From Rubeoparvulum massiliense (GTDB taxonomy: Bacteria > Bacillota > Bacilli > Rubeoparvulales > Rubeoparvulaceae), in assembly GCF_001049895.1 (NCBI RefSeq), contig NZ_CVPE01000006.1, positions 1,186,836-1,233,124 of the forward strand: a DNA stretch of 46,289 nt, read 5' to 3'. The notes beneath the pieces are model-generated. The model was not told the origin of the DNA and did no database searches. It was given only the letters and a program-made list of their open reading frames with translations. Shown here piece by piece: positions 8,421 through 18,764 of this stretch; the stretch's first letter is position 1; each line of letters opens with the position of its first letter. The position numbers and the translations under genes were made by a program.

Positions 8421-9620
8421 ATGTCAACGAAGAAATTAGTTTTGGCCTACTCCGGCGGTTTGGATACTTCCGTAGCCATCCAATGGCTTAAGGGGCAAGG
8501 ATATGAAGTAATTGCCTTGTGCCTCGACCTAGGTGAAGGAAAGGATCTGCAATTTGTTCAAAAGAAGGCGTTGCAAGTTGGAGCTAGCAAATCCATCGTC
8601 CTCGATGTACAAGATGAATTTGCCGAAGGATATGTGCTGCCTGCACTGCAAGCACATACCCTCTATGAGCAAGAGTATCCTTTAATCTCAGCTCTATCCC
8701 GTCCACTCATTGCTAAAAAATTGGTAGAAGTAGCGGAAGAAGAAGGCGCAGTTGCTGTAGCACATGGCTGTACAGGGAAAGGGAATGACCAGGTACGGTT
8801 TGAGGTTTCTATTCATGCACTACAGCCTGAATTAGAGGTCATTGCTCCCGTTCGGGAATGGCATTGGTCACGGGATGAGGAGATCGCTTATGCCAAAGAG
8901 CATAATATCCCGATCCCTATTAATCTGGATAGTCCATACTCCATTGATCAAAACCTATGGGGACGTAGTAATGAATGCGGATTATTAGAAGATCCATGGA
9001 TTACACCTCCTGAAGATGCTTATGAATTAACAAACTCCATCGTCAATACACCCGATGAACCAGACATCGTAGAGATCCAATTTGATAATGGAATACCTGT
9101 TGCTCTCAACGGTGAAGAATTACCCCTCTCCCAATTGATTCTCCAATTGAATCAATTAGCAGGAAAACATGGTGTTGGCCGGATCGACCATGTAGAGAAT
9201 CGTCTAATAGGGATCAAGTCACGGGAGGTCTATGAAGCCCCTGCTGCTATGACCTTAATTAAAGCCCATAAAGCATTGGAAGCCATTACCCTCACCAGTG
9301 ATGTTGCACATTTCAAGCCCATCATTGAACAAAAATTGAGCGAGTTGATCTATAATGGACTCTGGTTCTCACCTTTACGCGAAGCTCTCGATGGGTTCCT
9401 CCAACAAACTCAGCATGATGTAACGGGTACTATACGTATTCGCCTCTTCAAGGGACATGCCATCGTTGAGGGACGTACTTCTCCTTATACACTCTATAAT
9501 CATGAATTGGCCACATATGGTATGGATGACCAATTTGATCACAGCGCTGCTGTTGGCTTTATCACACTCTATGGTCTACCTACCAAGGTATATCGGATGG
9601 TTCACAGCAAAAAGAATTAA
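8421..9620 (+). CDS. argG: argininosuccinate synthase
   Basis: Joins citrulline and aspartate using ATP to make argininosuccinate, the penultimate step of arginine synthesis, in the cytosol. From the ATG at 8421 the protein has 399 residues, the usual family length. It starts with the N-type ATP pyrophosphatase P-loop [12 protein letters not shown] (about 7-18) and has the conserved stretch [14 protein letters not shown] (about 115-128). The start is chosen because TGGGGGAATCAG precedes it; the frame is open 54 bases further upstream without a ribosome binding site. argH does not follow here, unlike in many bacilli. The stop overlaps the acsA stop by four bases, tail to tail, with no terminator between them. 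Confidence 0.95.
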   Translation: MSTKKLVLAYSGGLDTSVAIQWLKGQGYEVIALCLDLGEGKDLQFVQKKALQVGASKSIVLDVQDEFAEGYVLPALQAHTLYEQEYPLISALSRPLIAKKLVEVAEEEGAVAVAHGCTGKGNDQVRFEVSIHALQPELEVIAPVREWHWSRDEEIAYAKEHNIPIPINLDSPYSIDQNLWGRSNECGLLEDPWITPPEDAYELTNSIVNTPDEPDIVEIQFDNGIPVALNGEELPLSQLILQLNQLAGKHGVGRIDHVENRLIGIKSREVYEAPAAMTLIKAHKALEAITLTSDVAHFKPIIEQKLSELIYNGLWFSPLREALDGFLQQTQHDVTGTIRIRLFKGHAIVEGRTSPYTLYNHELATYGMDDQFDHSAAVGFITLYGLPTKVYRMVHSKKN

Positions 9621-11320
9621 TCTTCGAGGGTGGAGAGATCACCTGTTGGAAGCTTTAATTCCCAAGCTTTTAAGACACGACGCATGATTTTACCACTCCG
9701 TGTCTTTGGTAGCTTCTCTTTGATTTCAATCTCTCGTGGGGCGGCATGGGCTGCAAGTCCTTGCTTTACAAACTGCCTTAATTCCTCAAGCAGTTCGTCA
9801 GAAGCATGATAGCCGTCCCGCAGAGAGATAAATGCCTTAATAATCTCCCCCCGCACCGGATCGGGCTTGCCAATCACTCCTGCTTCTGCAACCGCTGGAT
9901 GCTCCACCAGCTTACTCTCTACTTCAAAGGGGCCTACCCGCTCTCCTGCTGTCATAATCACATCATCCACACGACCCTGATACCAAAAGTAGCCATCCTC
10001 ATCCTTAGTCGCTGCATCCCCAGAGATAAACCAACCATCTTCGGTAAAATAAGATCGATACTTTTCATCATTATTCCAGACTTTTCGCATCATGGATGGC
10101 CAGCCTTGACGAATTACGAGATTTCCCATTGTGTTAGGAGGTAATAAATTCCCTTGATCATCGATGATCTCCACTTCAACACCAGGGAATGCTTTGCCCA
10201 TGGAACCTAGTCGAATCGGCATACAAGGATAGTTTCCAATGATTTGACCACCTGTTTCTGTCATCCACCAGGTATCATGGATTCGGCGCTGAAATGCTTC
10301 CATCCCCCAACGGATCACCTCAGGGTTGAGAGGCTCTCCTACGCTTAGTAGATGACGCAAGCTATTGAGCTTATACTGATCAGCGACCTGCTTCCCTGCT
10401 CCCATCAGCATGCGAAAGGCGGTAGGTGCACTGTACCAAACCGTTACTCCATACTTCTCAATGGTCTGATACCAATCATGGGGATTAAAGCGTCCACCTC
10501 GTACTACACTGGTTGTTCCCAAGAGCCAAGGTCCAAAAATCCCATAGGAGGTTCCTGTAACCCAACCAGGATCCGCAGTGCACCAATAGATATCCTCGTC
10601 ATGGAGGTCAAGGATCCACTTTGCGGTTTGATAGTGCTGAAGCATGGCATAATGAACATGGAGCACCCCTTTGGGCTTCCCTGTAGAACCTGATGTATAA
10701 TGAAGTATCATTCCATCTTCTGGGTCCATCCAAGTTATTTCTAATTCTTCATTGGCGTCCTTCATCAATTGACGAAAATCATGAAGAGGTGATTCTACAC
10801 CTTCGCCAAGAACGAGAATATGCTGGAGCTGTTTTAGCTTTTCGATGGGAACGCGTGGTAGCAGCTCTTGCGTCGTCACTAACATTTTAGCCCCGCTATC
10901 TTCAAGACGATCATACACGGCCCCTTCCATGAATGCTTCGAATAATGGTCCTACAATGGCCCCTACCTTCAGTCCCCCTAAAAGAGCCACATACAATTCT
11001 GGGATTCGAGGCATAAAGATAAAGATTCGTTCTCCCTTCTCAATCCCCAGCTTCCGGCATACATTACCAAAACGATTGCTCAAGCGGCGCAGCTCCTCAA
11101 ATGTATAGGATTCATCCCGCTTCGCATCTGAATAATAAAGAGCCACCTTATTTTTTCTCCAGGAATACGCATGACGATCGATAGTCTCATAGGCCATATT
11201 CATTTTTCCCGTTGCGTGCCATGAGAACTCCTGCTTTACCTCTTCCCAAGAAAAACTAGAATATGCTTCATCATAATCCCGTAAATGATAGTTTCCCTTT
11301 ACAGGCACGAGTGATTCCAC
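9617..11320 (-). CDS. acsA: acetyl-CoA synthetase
   Basis: AMP-forming ligase that activates acetate to acetyl-CoA through acetyl-AMP. The 567-residue protein (B. subtilis AcsA about 572) carries the adenylate-forming signature [10 protein letters not shown] (209-218) and the C-terminal [11 protein letters not shown] with catalytic Lys544. This is the lysine that AcuA acetylates in B. subtilis (K549 there; established knowledge). The start is GTG, preceded by AAAGGAGGAATAAAA. It is divergent from acuABC with about 195 bases between, the classic arrangement in which the enzyme sits beside its own acetyltransferase and deacetylase. It is probably controlled by carbon source, but I saw no convincing cre site in the gap. 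Confidence 0.95.
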   Translation of the reverse strand: MESLVPVKGNYHLRDYDEAYSSFSWEEVKQEFSWHATGKMNMAYETIDRHAYSWRKNKVALYYSDAKRDESYTFEELRRLSNRFGNVCRKLGIEKGERIFIFMPRIPELYVALLGGLKVGAIVGPLFEAFMEGAVYDRLEDSGAKMLVTTQELLPRVPIEKLKQLQHILVLGEGVESPLHDFRQLMKDANEELEITWMDPEDGMILHYTSGSTGKPKGVLHVHYAMLQHYQTAKWILDLHDEDIYWCTADPGWVTGTSYGIFGPWLLGTTSVVRGGRFNPHDWYQTIEKYGVTVWYSAPTAFRMLMGAGKQVADQYKLNSLRHLLSVGEPLNPEVIRWGMEAFQRRIHDTWWMTETGGQIIGNYPCMPIRLGSMGKAFPGVEVEIIDDQGNLLPPNTMGNLVIRQGWPSMMRKVWNNDEKYRSYFTEDGWFISGDAATKDEDGYFWYQGRVDDVIMTAGERVGPFEVESKLVEHPAVAEAGVIGKPDPVRGEIIKAFISLRDGYHASDELLEELRQFVKQGLAAHAAPREIEIKEKLPKTRSGKIMRRVLKAWELKLPTGDLSTLED

Positions 11321-11516
11321 TTTTATTCCTCCTTTACCTTTTATTGCTATTCTATCACAAGAGTATTAGGTTAAGTCAAAATTTTTCGAATTATTTGTAA
11401 TATAAATAACTATGATTATAACAATTTCATGACATTTACCTTTTAACTACAGATTATACGAATCCTCGATTATAATGAGGGTAGGGATTGGTTGATTTTG
11501 TCAACAGGGAGGATAC

Positions 11517-12152
11517 GTGGTGAAGCATGAAAAAGTGTACCATTCATATGAAATGCTGGTAGAGGAGTGTAAGATTGTAATAGAGGGACCTGTTTCACCT
11601 GAGGAGTTAAGCTTATTAGGGATGCATCATCAATTGACTGCTTTTCGTCAGCCCGAGCAGCAGCAAGAAGCCCTTACTCAAATTGCTCTACGTGAGGAAG
11701 GACGCATTATTATCGCCCGGAAAAATGAAACTATTGTAGGCTACGTTACATTCTCCTATCCCGATCCCATTGAACGCTGGTCACAAGGTGATATCCATTC
11801 CTTAATTGAGCTCGGTGCAATCGAAGTAGCACCACCCTTTCGTGCAACTGGTGTCGGATCACAGTTATTAAAGGTTGCTTTTCTCGATCCATTTATGGAA
11901 AATTATATTGTCATCTCTACAGAATACTATTGGCACTGGGATCTAAAAGGGACCAACCTCAATGTTTGGGAGTATCGTAAGGTGATGGAGAAGGTGATGG
12001 GATCAGTAGGACTCCTATGGTGTGCAACCGATGATCCTGAAATCTGTTCCCATCCCGCCAATTGTCTAATGGTACGAATCGGTAAAAATGTTTCAATGGA
12101 TGACATCATGCGTTTTGAACGTCTACGCTTACAACGACGCTACATGTTTTAG
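11517..12152 (+). CDS. acuA: AcsA protein acetyltransferase AcuA
   Basis: GNAT-family acetyltransferase, 211 residues, matching B. subtilis AcuA in length. It acetylates the active-site lysine of AcsA and so switches it off (established for the family). Visible GNAT features include the acetyl-CoA binding stretch LGAIEVAPPFRATGVGSQLL (about 101-120), and the conserved TEYYWHWDLKG (about 137-147) and EICSHPANCLMVRIGKN follow as in AcuA proteins. GTG start; two GTG codons stand in a row (11517 and 11520) behind GGGAGGATAC, so the exact first residue is uncertain by one. First gene of acuABC; acuB follows after 23 bases. Confidence 0.93.
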   Translation: MVKHEKVYHSYEMLVEECKIVIEGPVSPEELSLLGMHHQLTAFRQPEQQQEALTQIALREEGRIIIARKNETIVGYVTFSYPDPIERWSQGDIHSLIELGAIEVAPPFRATGVGSQLLKVAFLDPFMENYIVISTEYYWHWDLKGTNLNVWEYRKVMEKVMGSVGLLWCATDDPEICSHPANCLMVRIGKNVSMDDIMRFERLRLQRRYMF

Positions 12153-12175
12153 TACATGAGCTAGGAGGGGTTTCT

Positions 12176-12817
12176 ATGCTGGTTGAAGAGATTATGATCC
12201 AACGAGTTTACACTGTCGCTCCTACGGATACTGTTAGAATGGGCCTTGTATTAATTCAACAATATGAGATTCGCCACATACCTGTAGTTGAGGATGGTCA
12301 TCTTGTTGGAATTGTTAGTGACCGCGACTTACGTGATGTCTGTCCATCTACTCTTGGCTGTGAAGAAAAGAGTGAGATCTGGAATACACCCATCGCCAAA
12401 ATCATGAAACGCGAAGTGATCACTGCTCATCCCCTAGATTTTATTGATGAGGCAGCTTATACCATGTACTCTGCTCGGATCAGTTGCTTGCCTATTGTGA
12501 GTAATGGTGAATTAGTAGGAATTATTACTGCAACCGATCTTCTCTCCACCCTTGTTGAATTGATGGGAGTTCATAATCCCACCACCCGTGTAGAGATCGA
12601 ATCTCCCAATCCAGTGGAGAACCTTCAAATGGTGACTAAAATTCTCGCCCAGTATACCTGTCATATCGATTCATTGATGGTTATGCCTGACACACCTACC
12701 AAAAAGCAACGAATTATTCTTCGTATCACTACAATGAACCCTGGTGATATCTTACTGGCATTTAAGCACTCGGGATTACGAATTCTATGGCCTCATGATC
12801 TAGGAGTCGATTTATGA
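12176..12817 (+). CDS. acuB: CBS-domain protein AcuB
   Basis: The 213-residue protein has two CBS domains (about 7-60 and 78-132) and a C-terminal ACT-like region (about 140-213), the AcuB architecture. CBS pairs usually bind adenosine nucleotides; the precise role of AcuB in acetate/acetoin use is not settled even in B. subtilis. The ATG follows AGGAGGGGTTTCT. The stop codon overlaps the acuC start (ATGA), so translation of acuB and acuC is coupled, and their products are probably made in a fixed ratio. Confidence 0.92.
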   Translation: MLVEEIMIQRVYTVAPTDTVRMGLVLIQQYEIRHIPVVEDGHLVGIVSDRDLRDVCPSTLGCEEKSEIWNTPIAKIMKREVITAHPLDFIDEAAYTMYSARISCLPIVSNGELVGIITATDLLSTLVELMGVHNPTTRVEIESPNPVENLQMVTKILAQYTCHIDSLMVMPDTPTKKQRIILRITTMNPGDILLAFKHSGLRILWPHDLGVDL

Positions 12818-13980
12818 GCAGAGAGGCTTGCTTTATCGATTCACCGCTTCTTTTAACTTATCAATTCTATGAAGGACATCCGTTCACACAGCAGCGGGTG
12901 CCTCTTACCCGTTCTTTACTTGAAGCATTGGGCTGGTTAGAAGAGAAACAGATCCAGCCCCCACGTATTGCCACCGATGAAGAACTAGAGTTGGTTCATG
13001 AACAAGGGTATATTCAACTGGTAAAAGCAGTGAGCACACCTAACACACTCTCAGCAGAATTACGCCAGCAAGCCTACCAGCATGGGCTCGGGACAGAGGA
13101 TACACCACTCTTTCCTCATATGCATGAAGCATCGACACTAGTCGTAGGTGCAACCTTATCTGCAGTGGAAATGGTGATGGAACAAGGGATTCCCCATGCC
13201 CTCAATCTGTCTGGTGGATTGCATCATGCTCTATCAGGCAAGGCCTCTGGCTTCTGTATCTACAATGATTGCGCTGTGGCCATTGCTTATATGCGAAAAA
13301 AATATGATGTCCGCGTCCTCTATATCGATACAGATGCCCATCATGGTGATGGTGTTCAATGGGCGTTCTATCATGACCCCCAGGTGATGACTATTAGCCT
13401 ACATGAAACAGGGAAATACCTCTTTCCTGGAACAGGGCATATTACAGAACGAGGCGATGGGCCAGGTCTTGGATTCACCATTAATCTTCCCCTTGAGCCT
13501 TATACAGAGGATGAGTCCTTTATCTCCATCTATCAATCTATTATTACCGAAGCCGTCAAGGTGTTTCGACCAGATGTTATCATTACACAGAATGGTGCTG
13601 ATGCCCATCGTTGGGACCCACTCACTCACCTCGCTTGCTCCACTTCTATTTATCAAATCATCCCACAACTGGTTCACGAACTGGCTCATCAATATTGCGA
13701 AGGGCGCTGGATTGCCACTGGCGGTGGTGGCTATGATATCTATCGTGTGGTTCCACGTGCTTGGGCGCTGCTCTGGGGTGTGATGAGTGAGCAAGCGATC
13801 ACTCAGCTCCCTCTCCCTCCTTCCTGGTTGCAGCAATGGCAGCCCCATAGTAAGGAACAGCTTCCCTCCCATCTCTTCGACACACCTTTTCCTGCCATGC
13901 CTCGCAAGCAAGAAATTATGGAAAAAAATCAGCGTACAGCTGATCGAGTCCGCAATTACCTACAGCGTTTACAATCGTAA
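12814..13980 (+). CDS. acuC: AcuC, class I/II-type histone deacetylase fold protein deacetylase
   Basis: Zn-dependent deacetylase of the arginase/HDAC fold, 388 residues. It contains NLSGGLHHAL (about 130-139), the metal/catalytic block YIDTDAHHGDGVQWAF (about 170-185), the ITQNGADAHRWDPL loop (about 258-271) and ATGGGGYD (about 305-312). In B. subtilis AcuC removes acetyl groups from AcsA and restores activity (established). Together acsA, acuA and acuC form a closed reversible-acetylation circuit. An inverted repeat follows at 13994. Confidence 0.94.
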   Translation: MSREACFIDSPLLLTYQFYEGHPFTQQRVPLTRSLLEALGWLEEKQIQPPRIATDEELELVHEQGYIQLVKAVSTPNTLSAELRQQAYQHGLGTEDTPLFPHMHEASTLVVGATLSAVEMVMEQGIPHALNLSGGLHHALSGKASGFCIYNDCAVAIAYMRKKYDVRVLYIDTDAHHGDGVQWAFYHDPQVMTISLHETGKYLFPGTGHITERGDGPGLGFTINLPLEPYTEDESFISIYQSIITEAVKVFRPDVIITQNGADAHRWDPLTHLACSTSIYQIIPQLVHELAHQYCEGRWIATGGGGYDIYRVVPRAWALLWGVMSEQAITQLPLPPSWLQQWQPHSKEQLPSHLFDTPFPAMPRKQEIMEKNQRTADRVRNYLQRLQS

Positions 13981-13993
13981 AAAGTCCAAAAAG

Positions 13994-14037
13994 GGCTGGT
14001 CTCAAAGGTATTATATGCTTTACCTTCGAGGCCAGCC
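13994..14037. terminator. large inverted repeat between acuC and mtnN
   Basis: GGCTGGTCTCAAAGGTA and TACCTTCGAGGCCAGCC form a 17-base stem with one or two mismatches and a 10-base loop. It lies between convergent genes and probably ends acuC transcription, although the T-tract after it is weak (CTCTT), so other roles are possible. Confidence 0.55.
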
Positions 14038-14092
14038 TCTTCATGTTGCCATTAATTCCACTTCCGCTTACGACGAATTTGAAATAGTGTTA

Positions 14093-14794
14093 TTACATAT
14101 TCCAGCGATCTAACATGCCAGTAATAATCAAGTAGGAGTGTTTAGCCACCACATGCATAAATTCATGGTAGCTAACCTCTGCTTCGCCATCAGCCTGATC
14201 AGACATGGAGCGAATCACCACAAATGGAAGCTGATTCATCCAGCATACTTGGGCAACCGCAGCTCCTTCCATCTCTGTACAGCTCGCTTGAAAAATCTCC
14301 TTTAGCTGAGTCACTTTCTTGCTGTCTGCAATAAATTGATCCCCTGAGACTACACGACCAGTGAAGACTTGTTGTTCCGGTACCTGTTCTTGACTAGCAG
14401 CAACAGCTAATTGAACTAAGCTAGGATCAGCTGGAAAAGCAATTTGTGATACATAAGGAATTTCACCAGGTTGATAGCCCAGCGCTGTTACATCAACATC
14501 GTGCTGAACACAATCTGTAGATATAATTAAGTCTCCAATGCGTAGACGGAGGTCAATGGCTCCAGCTACACCAGTAAAGAGTAATGCTCCTACTTGAAAG
14601 TGATCCACCAATAGCTGAGTTGCAACAGCCGCATTCACTTTACCAACGCCTGATTTACAGAGGACGACATCTTGTCCACGTAGGCTTCCTACATAGAATG
14701 GCATACCAGCAAACTGAAATTCTTCATAGGTTTTCATTTCAGCTAAATAGAGGGCAATCTCTTCATCCATAGCCCCCATCACAGCGATCTTCAT
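14093..14794 (-). CDS. mtnN: 5'-methylthioadenosine/S-adenosylhomocysteine nucleosidase
   Basis: Cleaves methylthioadenosine and S-adenosylhomocysteine to adenine and the thio-sugar, serving methionine salvage and the activated methyl cycle. The 233-residue protein starts IAVMGAMDEEIALYL with the conserved active-site Glu near residue 12. It has the purine-site CTEMEGAAVAQV (about 170-181) and RSMSDQADGEA with the catalytic Asp near 198. ATG preceded by GAGGGAGGATATCT. It lies 44 bases downstream of motS on the same strand and could be read through from the ccpA-motPS unit. Confidence 0.95.
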   Translation of the reverse strand: MKIAVMGAMDEEIALYLAEMKTYEEFQFAGMPFYVGSLRGQDVVLCKSGVGKVNAAVATQLLVDHFQVGALLFTGVAGAIDLRLRIGDLIISTDCVQHDVDVTALGYQPGEIPYVSQIAFPADPSLVQLAVAASQEQVPEQQVFTGRVVSGDQFIADSKKVTQLKEIFQASCTEMEGAAVAQVCWMNQLPFVVIRSMSDQADGEAEVSYHEFMHVVAKHSYLIITGMLDRWNM

Positions 14795-14838
14795 AGATAT
14801 CCTCCCTCGATGTTCAATCTCTGCTTCTATTCTATCAG

Positions 14839-15648
14839 CTATTGCTGCCCTTTGCTATTGGGATGTGAGACGACATCCATCGCTGCTTGATCAGCATAAG
14901 GATCCGCGATCACAATGACAACACGGCGATTCTGTTGCTTGCCCTCAGCTGAATCATTGGATGCAACAGGCTGTTGATCAGCATAGCCTACAGCAACAAA
15001 ACGGCTCGGATCCATCTTATGCTCATCGATAAAGTAACGGATTACCGTGCTTGCCCGTGCTGTGGATAGCTCCCAGTTACTAGGATAACGGTGACTGTAC
15101 ACGATGGGATCACTATCAGTATGTCCCTCTACTTTTATCTGATTAGGGATAGCAGAAATGAGATCGGCTATCTTTGTAAGTAATGGTAGCGCTTCACTCC
15201 TTAATTCAGCAGATCCTGAATTATAGAGAACCTGATCCTGCAATACCATCACAACACCTTGCTCTGTTCGCGTTGCTGTCACAACACCCTTGAGCTGATT
15301 CTCTTCCAAATATGTATTGATCACCTTGAGAATTTTTGCTAATTCCTGATCGCTCTTACTCTTCTTATTATCCCTTCCTGCTTGACTTTGCACATCCCAT
15401 TCATCCACTTCTAAGTTCTTAATATTCTCTGCCCGTTCAGCAGGATTATCAAAGGGAACAATGGACGGATAAAAATCAAAGATGGCACGATTTTGAAACG
15501 ATTCTGCGATAGCATTAAACTTTTGAACATCAATTTCTGAAGCAGCAAAGAGCATAATAAAGAAGACAAGAAGCAATGACATCAAGTCAGAATAGGTCGT
15601 CATCCAAGGTGGTGACCCTTTCTTTGCTTGTTTCCTCTTACGCTTCAT
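14839..15648 (-). CDS. motS: flagellar stator protein MotS (MotB family, Na+ type)
   Basis: MotB-family stator subunit: one membrane helix with the ion-binding Asp in TTYSDLMSLLLVFFIMLFAA, and a C-terminal OmpA-like peptidoglycan-binding domain (about 140-250, including VEGHTDSDP and NWELSTARA). The helix has Val-Phe-Phe where H+-type MotB has Leu-Phe-Ile, the MotS pattern (family knowledge). The ATG at 15648 is chosen over the longer frame to 15711 because GGAGG lies 9 bases ahead, inside the motP coding region. motP and motS overlap by 11 bases. No flagellar genes are in the window; the partner motor must be elsewhere. Confidence 0.88.
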   Translation of the reverse strand: MKRKRKQAKKGSPPWMTTYSDLMSLLLVFFIMLFAASEIDVQKFNAIAESFQNRAIFDFYPSIVPFDNPAERAENIKNLEVDEWDVQSQAGRDNKKSKSDQELAKILKVINTYLEENQLKGVVTATRTEQGVVMVLQDQVLYNSGSAELRSEALPLLTKIADLISAIPNQIKVEGHTDSDPIVYSHRYPSNWELSTARASTVIRYFIDEHKMDPSRFVAVGYADQQPVASNDSAEGKQQNRRVVIVIADPYADQAAMDVVSHPNSKGQQ

Positions 15649-16456
15649 AGTTTGCTTCCTCCGCTTTCGCTTCTTCCTGTTGTATTCGTTCAGCTGGTGA
15701 TAAGAAGGCAATCAATTTTTCTTCAAGAATTTTTGGGTTTTGACCGGATTGAACACCGAGTACACCTTCGATGATCACTTGCTTCATGAATACTTCCTGA
15801 TCACTTTGATTCTCTAGCTTACCTGCCATAGGAATGAAAACAAGATTGGCAAGCACAGCACCATAGAAGGTGGTTACCATGGCTAGCGCCATCTTTGGAC
15901 CTAATGTACTAGGATCATCCAGGGTTTGTAACATGAGTACCAAACCGATTAAGGTCCCGATCATCCCCCAGGCAGGGCCTAATTCACCTAAGCGTTCAAG
16001 AATCTGACGACCACGACGGTGACGTTCTTCCATGGCCACCACTTCTGCCATCATGATCTCACGAATCAATTCGGGTTCTATTCCATCAATAGCTAGTAAA
16101 ATACCTTTACGAATAAAGGGGTCATCCACTTCTTCGATCTCTTGTTCAAGAACAAGAAGACCTTCCTTTCGTGCTTTGGTCGAGAGCTGTGTAAAGAGCT
16201 GAATCAGTTCTTGTAATTCCATCTCTCTTTGAACAAATGCTTGCTTCACAACGGTAAACATCAACTTAATCTCTTTGATGTTATAGCTTACCATCAATGA
16301 AGCAAACATCCCACCCAGCACAACAATCACTGAGCCAATATCGACAAAGCCACCGGCTCCTGATAAGCCACCTCCATTTAAAATGGATATTGTGATAAAT
16401 GTAGCTCCTAAAAAGATCCCTATGGGTGTAAGTAAATCTCTCTTCTTCTTAGACAT
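15638..16456 (-). CDS. motP: flagellar stator protein MotP (MotA family, Na+ type)
   Basis: Four-helix stator subunit of 272 residues. Hydrophobic segments are near 10-30, 35-55, 155-175 and 190-210, with the cytoplasmic loop between the second and third carrying the EERHRRGRQILE charged region used for rotor contact. GPAWGMIGTLIGLVLML and GAVLANLVF line the ion path. The overall sequence is closer to B. subtilis MotP than MotA as I recall it. The gene order aroA-ccpA-motP-motS is also the B. subtilis order, which supports the name. RBS GGGGAGAGAGTC precedes the ATG. Confidence 0.88.
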   Translation of the reverse strand: MSKKKRDLLTPIGIFLGATFITISILNGGGLSGAGGFVDIGSVIVVLGGMFASLMVSYNIKEIKLMFTVVKQAFVQREMELQELIQLFTQLSTKARKEGLLVLEQEIEEVDDPFIRKGILLAIDGIEPELIREIMMAEVVAMEERHRRGRQILERLGELGPAWGMIGTLIGLVLMLQTLDDPSTLGPKMALAMVTTFYGAVLANLVFIPMAGKLENQSDQEVFMKQVIIEGVLGVQSGQNPKILEEKLIAFLSPAERIQQEEAKAEEANYEA

Positions 16457-16524
16457 GACTCTCTCCCCACACTTGTAGTAAAAATCTCTCTATTACTATG
16501 TATCGGCAGATCGATGGGAGTTAT

Positions 16525-17538
16525 TCAGCCCTTCTCAATGGAACATGTAGATTGGCGTACCTCGATGCGATGGGGAAGAATCACACATGAAGACTCCACT
16601 TCTTCATTCATCATATATTTGGTCAGAAGGCGCATGGAAACAGCACCAATGTCGTACATGGGTTGAACCACCGTGGTTAGAAGTGGCCGCACCATGGTGG
16701 CTAAGCGAGTATTATCAAAGCCAAGAACTGAAATATCCTCAGGGACACGTAAGCCTTGATCGAGGATGGCATGGATGGCACCAATGGCCATTTCATCACT
16801 TACCGCAAAAATTGCAGTGGGAGGTTGACTCTGTTGGAGTAGCTTTTTCGTCTCTTCAAAACCAGACTCATAATGCATATCCCCTGTACAGATCATATTC
16901 TCGTCAATGGTGAGACCTACATTGGTCATGGCACGGCGAAAGGCCTGTAAGCGGATGGTACCGAAGAGGGGCTCATCAGGTGGGCCACTGATCAAAGCGA
17001 TCCGTTGATGACCTAGTTCATGAAGATAATGAACTCCTTCCTCCATGGCTTTCCCATGATTGATACTCACTGAGGGGAGAATTCCTTCTTCATCCAATGT
17101 GGAACTGAGTACAACAGGGACATGTCCTGTTTGCAAAATTTCACGATGGTCTTGCGTCACCTTTGCTCCCATAAATAAAAGGCCATCCACCTGTTTCTCT
17201 AGCATTGTCTCAATGAGACGAAGCTCCTTGCCCTTATGTTCGTCTGAATTGCAAAGAAAAATATTATAATCATACATATTGGCGATATCTTCAATACCAC
17301 GAACCAATTCCGAATAGAATGGATTGGAGACATCGGGAATTACCACCCCTACGGTCTTAGTTCGTTTGCTGGCGAGACCACGGGCTACAGCATTAGGACG
17401 ATAGCCTAGACGCTGAATCGCTTCCTTTACCTTTTTACGCGTTGCTGGTTTTACATTGGGGTTCCCATTCACAACTCGAGAGACCGTGGCCATGGAAACA
17501 CCTGCTTCTTTGGCCACATCATAAATGGTTACTGGCAC
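16525..17538 (-). CDS. ccpA: catabolite control protein CcpA
   Basis: LacI/GalR-family regulator; with HPr-Ser-P it binds cre sites and controls carbon catabolite repression and activation. The N-terminal helix-turn-helix begins VTIYDVAKEAGVSMATVSRV, then the hinge NAVARGLASKRT and a periplasmic-binding-like effector domain. I choose the GTG at 17538 (MPVTIYDVAK, 337 aa) because AAAGAGGG stands 8 bases before it; the GTG three codons earlier touches that same GGG. It lies 35 bases after the aroF stop and 68 bases before motP, as in B. subtilis, and acsA/acuABC, a classic CcpA target, is nearby. Confidence 0.93.
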   Translation of the reverse strand: MPVTIYDVAKEAGVSMATVSRVVNGNPNVKPATRKKVKEAIQRLGYRPNAVARGLASKRTKTVGVVIPDVSNPFYSELVRGIEDIANMYDYNIFLCNSDEHKGKELRLIETMLEKQVDGLLFMGAKVTQDHREILQTGHVPVVLSSTLDEEGILPSVSINHGKAMEEGVHYLHELGHQRIALISGPPDEPLFGTIRLQAFRRAMTNVGLTIDENMICTGDMHYESGFEETKKLLQQSQPPTAIFAVSDEMAIGAIHAILDQGLRVPEDISVLGFDNTRLATMVRPLLTTVVQPMYDIGAVSMRLLTKYMMNEEVESSCVILPHRIEVRQSTCSIEKG

Positions 17539-17573
17539 AATTGACACCCTCTTTCTCGATACATGGGTAATCC

Positions 17574-18662
17574 TTATAAGAGCTGCTTACCCATGATTGA
17601 TAATTGATCATGCATACCTTGAATAAACTGATCCAATTGCGCTAAGTCAATTTGCTGCATGGCATCCGAGAGTGCCACATTGGGATCAGGATGAACCTCA
17701 ATCATCACGCCATCTGCACCAGCTGCAAGGGCAGCTTTAGCACATGGTAGTAAAATATCACGACGACCTGTAGCATGAGTCACATCCACCAGTACTGGCA
17801 GATGACTCTCTTGCTTAAGAAGCGGAACAGCAGAGATATCTAAGGTGTTCCGTGTCCACTTTTCATAGGTACGTATTCCCCGCTCACATAAAATCACACG
17901 ATGGTTGCCATTGCTTAAGATATATTCTGCAGCATAGAGTAGCTCTTCGATGGTGGCCGACATTCCCCGCTTTAAGAGAATGGGTACATCCACCTTACCA
18001 GCTACCTTTAAGAGCTCAAAATTCTGCATATTACGAGCACCAATCTGGATCATATCTAAGTATTGGGCTGCTTCCTCCATGTAGGCAGGATCCACTATTT
18101 CACTAATTACAGCAAGTCCATGCTTCTCTCCAGCAGCTTTTAACATTTTAATACCTGGAAAGCCTAGCCCCTGAAAATCATATGGTGAAGTTCGAGGCTT
18201 AAATGCACCACCTCGCATGGCATGAAGTCCATATCCTTGCAATGCCTTGGCAACGATCTCGAGCTGTTCGTCACTTTCCACGGAGCATGGTCCGGCGATT
18301 AATACAGGATTTTTACCACCGATGATTAGGTCCTTCACCTGAATGACCGTATCCTCTGCTTTTCGCTTACGGCTCACCAATAATTGCTTCTCACATTCCT
18401 CCTTTTGCAGATCAAGAGATGCCTTGAAAATCTCTTTAAAAATATGTTGAATGGTAGCATCACAGAATGGACCATGATTGGCTGCCTTTAATTTATTCAG
18501 CATCTCCCGCTCACGCGTAGGATCAAAGCGTTGAACACCTTGTCGTTGTTTAATCTGTCCAATCTGTTGGACGATGGTTGCACGCTGGTTTATTAAGTCA
18601 AGAATTTGAAGATTTAATTGATCCAACTCAGTTCTTAGATCTTCCAGCTCACGGTTGCTCAA
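17574..18662 (-). CDS. aroF: bifunctional chorismate mutase / DAHP synthase
   Basis: First enzyme of aromatic amino acid synthesis (condenses PEP and erythrose-4-phosphate) with an N-terminal AroQ-type chorismate mutase domain. Residues 1-85 are the mutase helices ([19 protein letters not shown], then [14 protein letters not shown]). Residues about 110-345 are the type I-beta DAHP synthase barrel with [19 protein letters not shown] and [14 protein letters not shown]. 362 aa is the expected length (B. subtilis AroA/AroG-type). The mutase domain serves as a prephenate/chorismate feedback sensor in this family. TTG start behind AAAGGG. It is first in the unit with ccpA; a palindrome lies just upstream (18765). 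Confidence 0.93.
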   Translation of the reverse strand: MSNRELEDLRTELDQLNLQILDLINQRATIVQQIGQIKQRQGVQRFDPTREREMLNKLKAANHGPFCDATIQHIFKEIFKASLDLQKEECEKQLLVSRKRKAEDTVIQVKDLIIGGKNPVLIAGPCSVESDEQLEIVAKALQGYGLHAMRGGAFKPRTSPYDFQGLGFPGIKMLKAAGEKHGLAVISEIVDPAYMEEAAQYLDMIQIGARNMQNFELLKVAGKVDVPILLKRGMSATIEELLYAAEYILSNGNHRVILCERGIRTYEKWTRNTLDISAVPLLKQESHLPVLVDVTHATGRRDILLPCAKAALAAGADGVMIEVHPDPNVALSDAMQQIDLAQLDQFIQGMHDQLSIMGKQLL

Positions 18663-18764
18663 GTGCTCATCCCTTTCTACAATCGATATACATTTTTTTG
18701 AACTGCCATCCTAAAGTATTCCTAATGGTAATTATACCTTGTCCAGTACCTGATTTGAAGGTTG

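Noticed and set aside
11321-11516. CcpA (cre) site between acsA and acuA
   Set aside because: Expected from B. subtilis, but no sequence here fits the cre consensus well enough.
13399-13911. 170-codon minus-strand ORF inside acuC
   Set aside because: It lies wholly within a clearly recognised HDAC-fold gene and shows no domain; it is a frame shadow.
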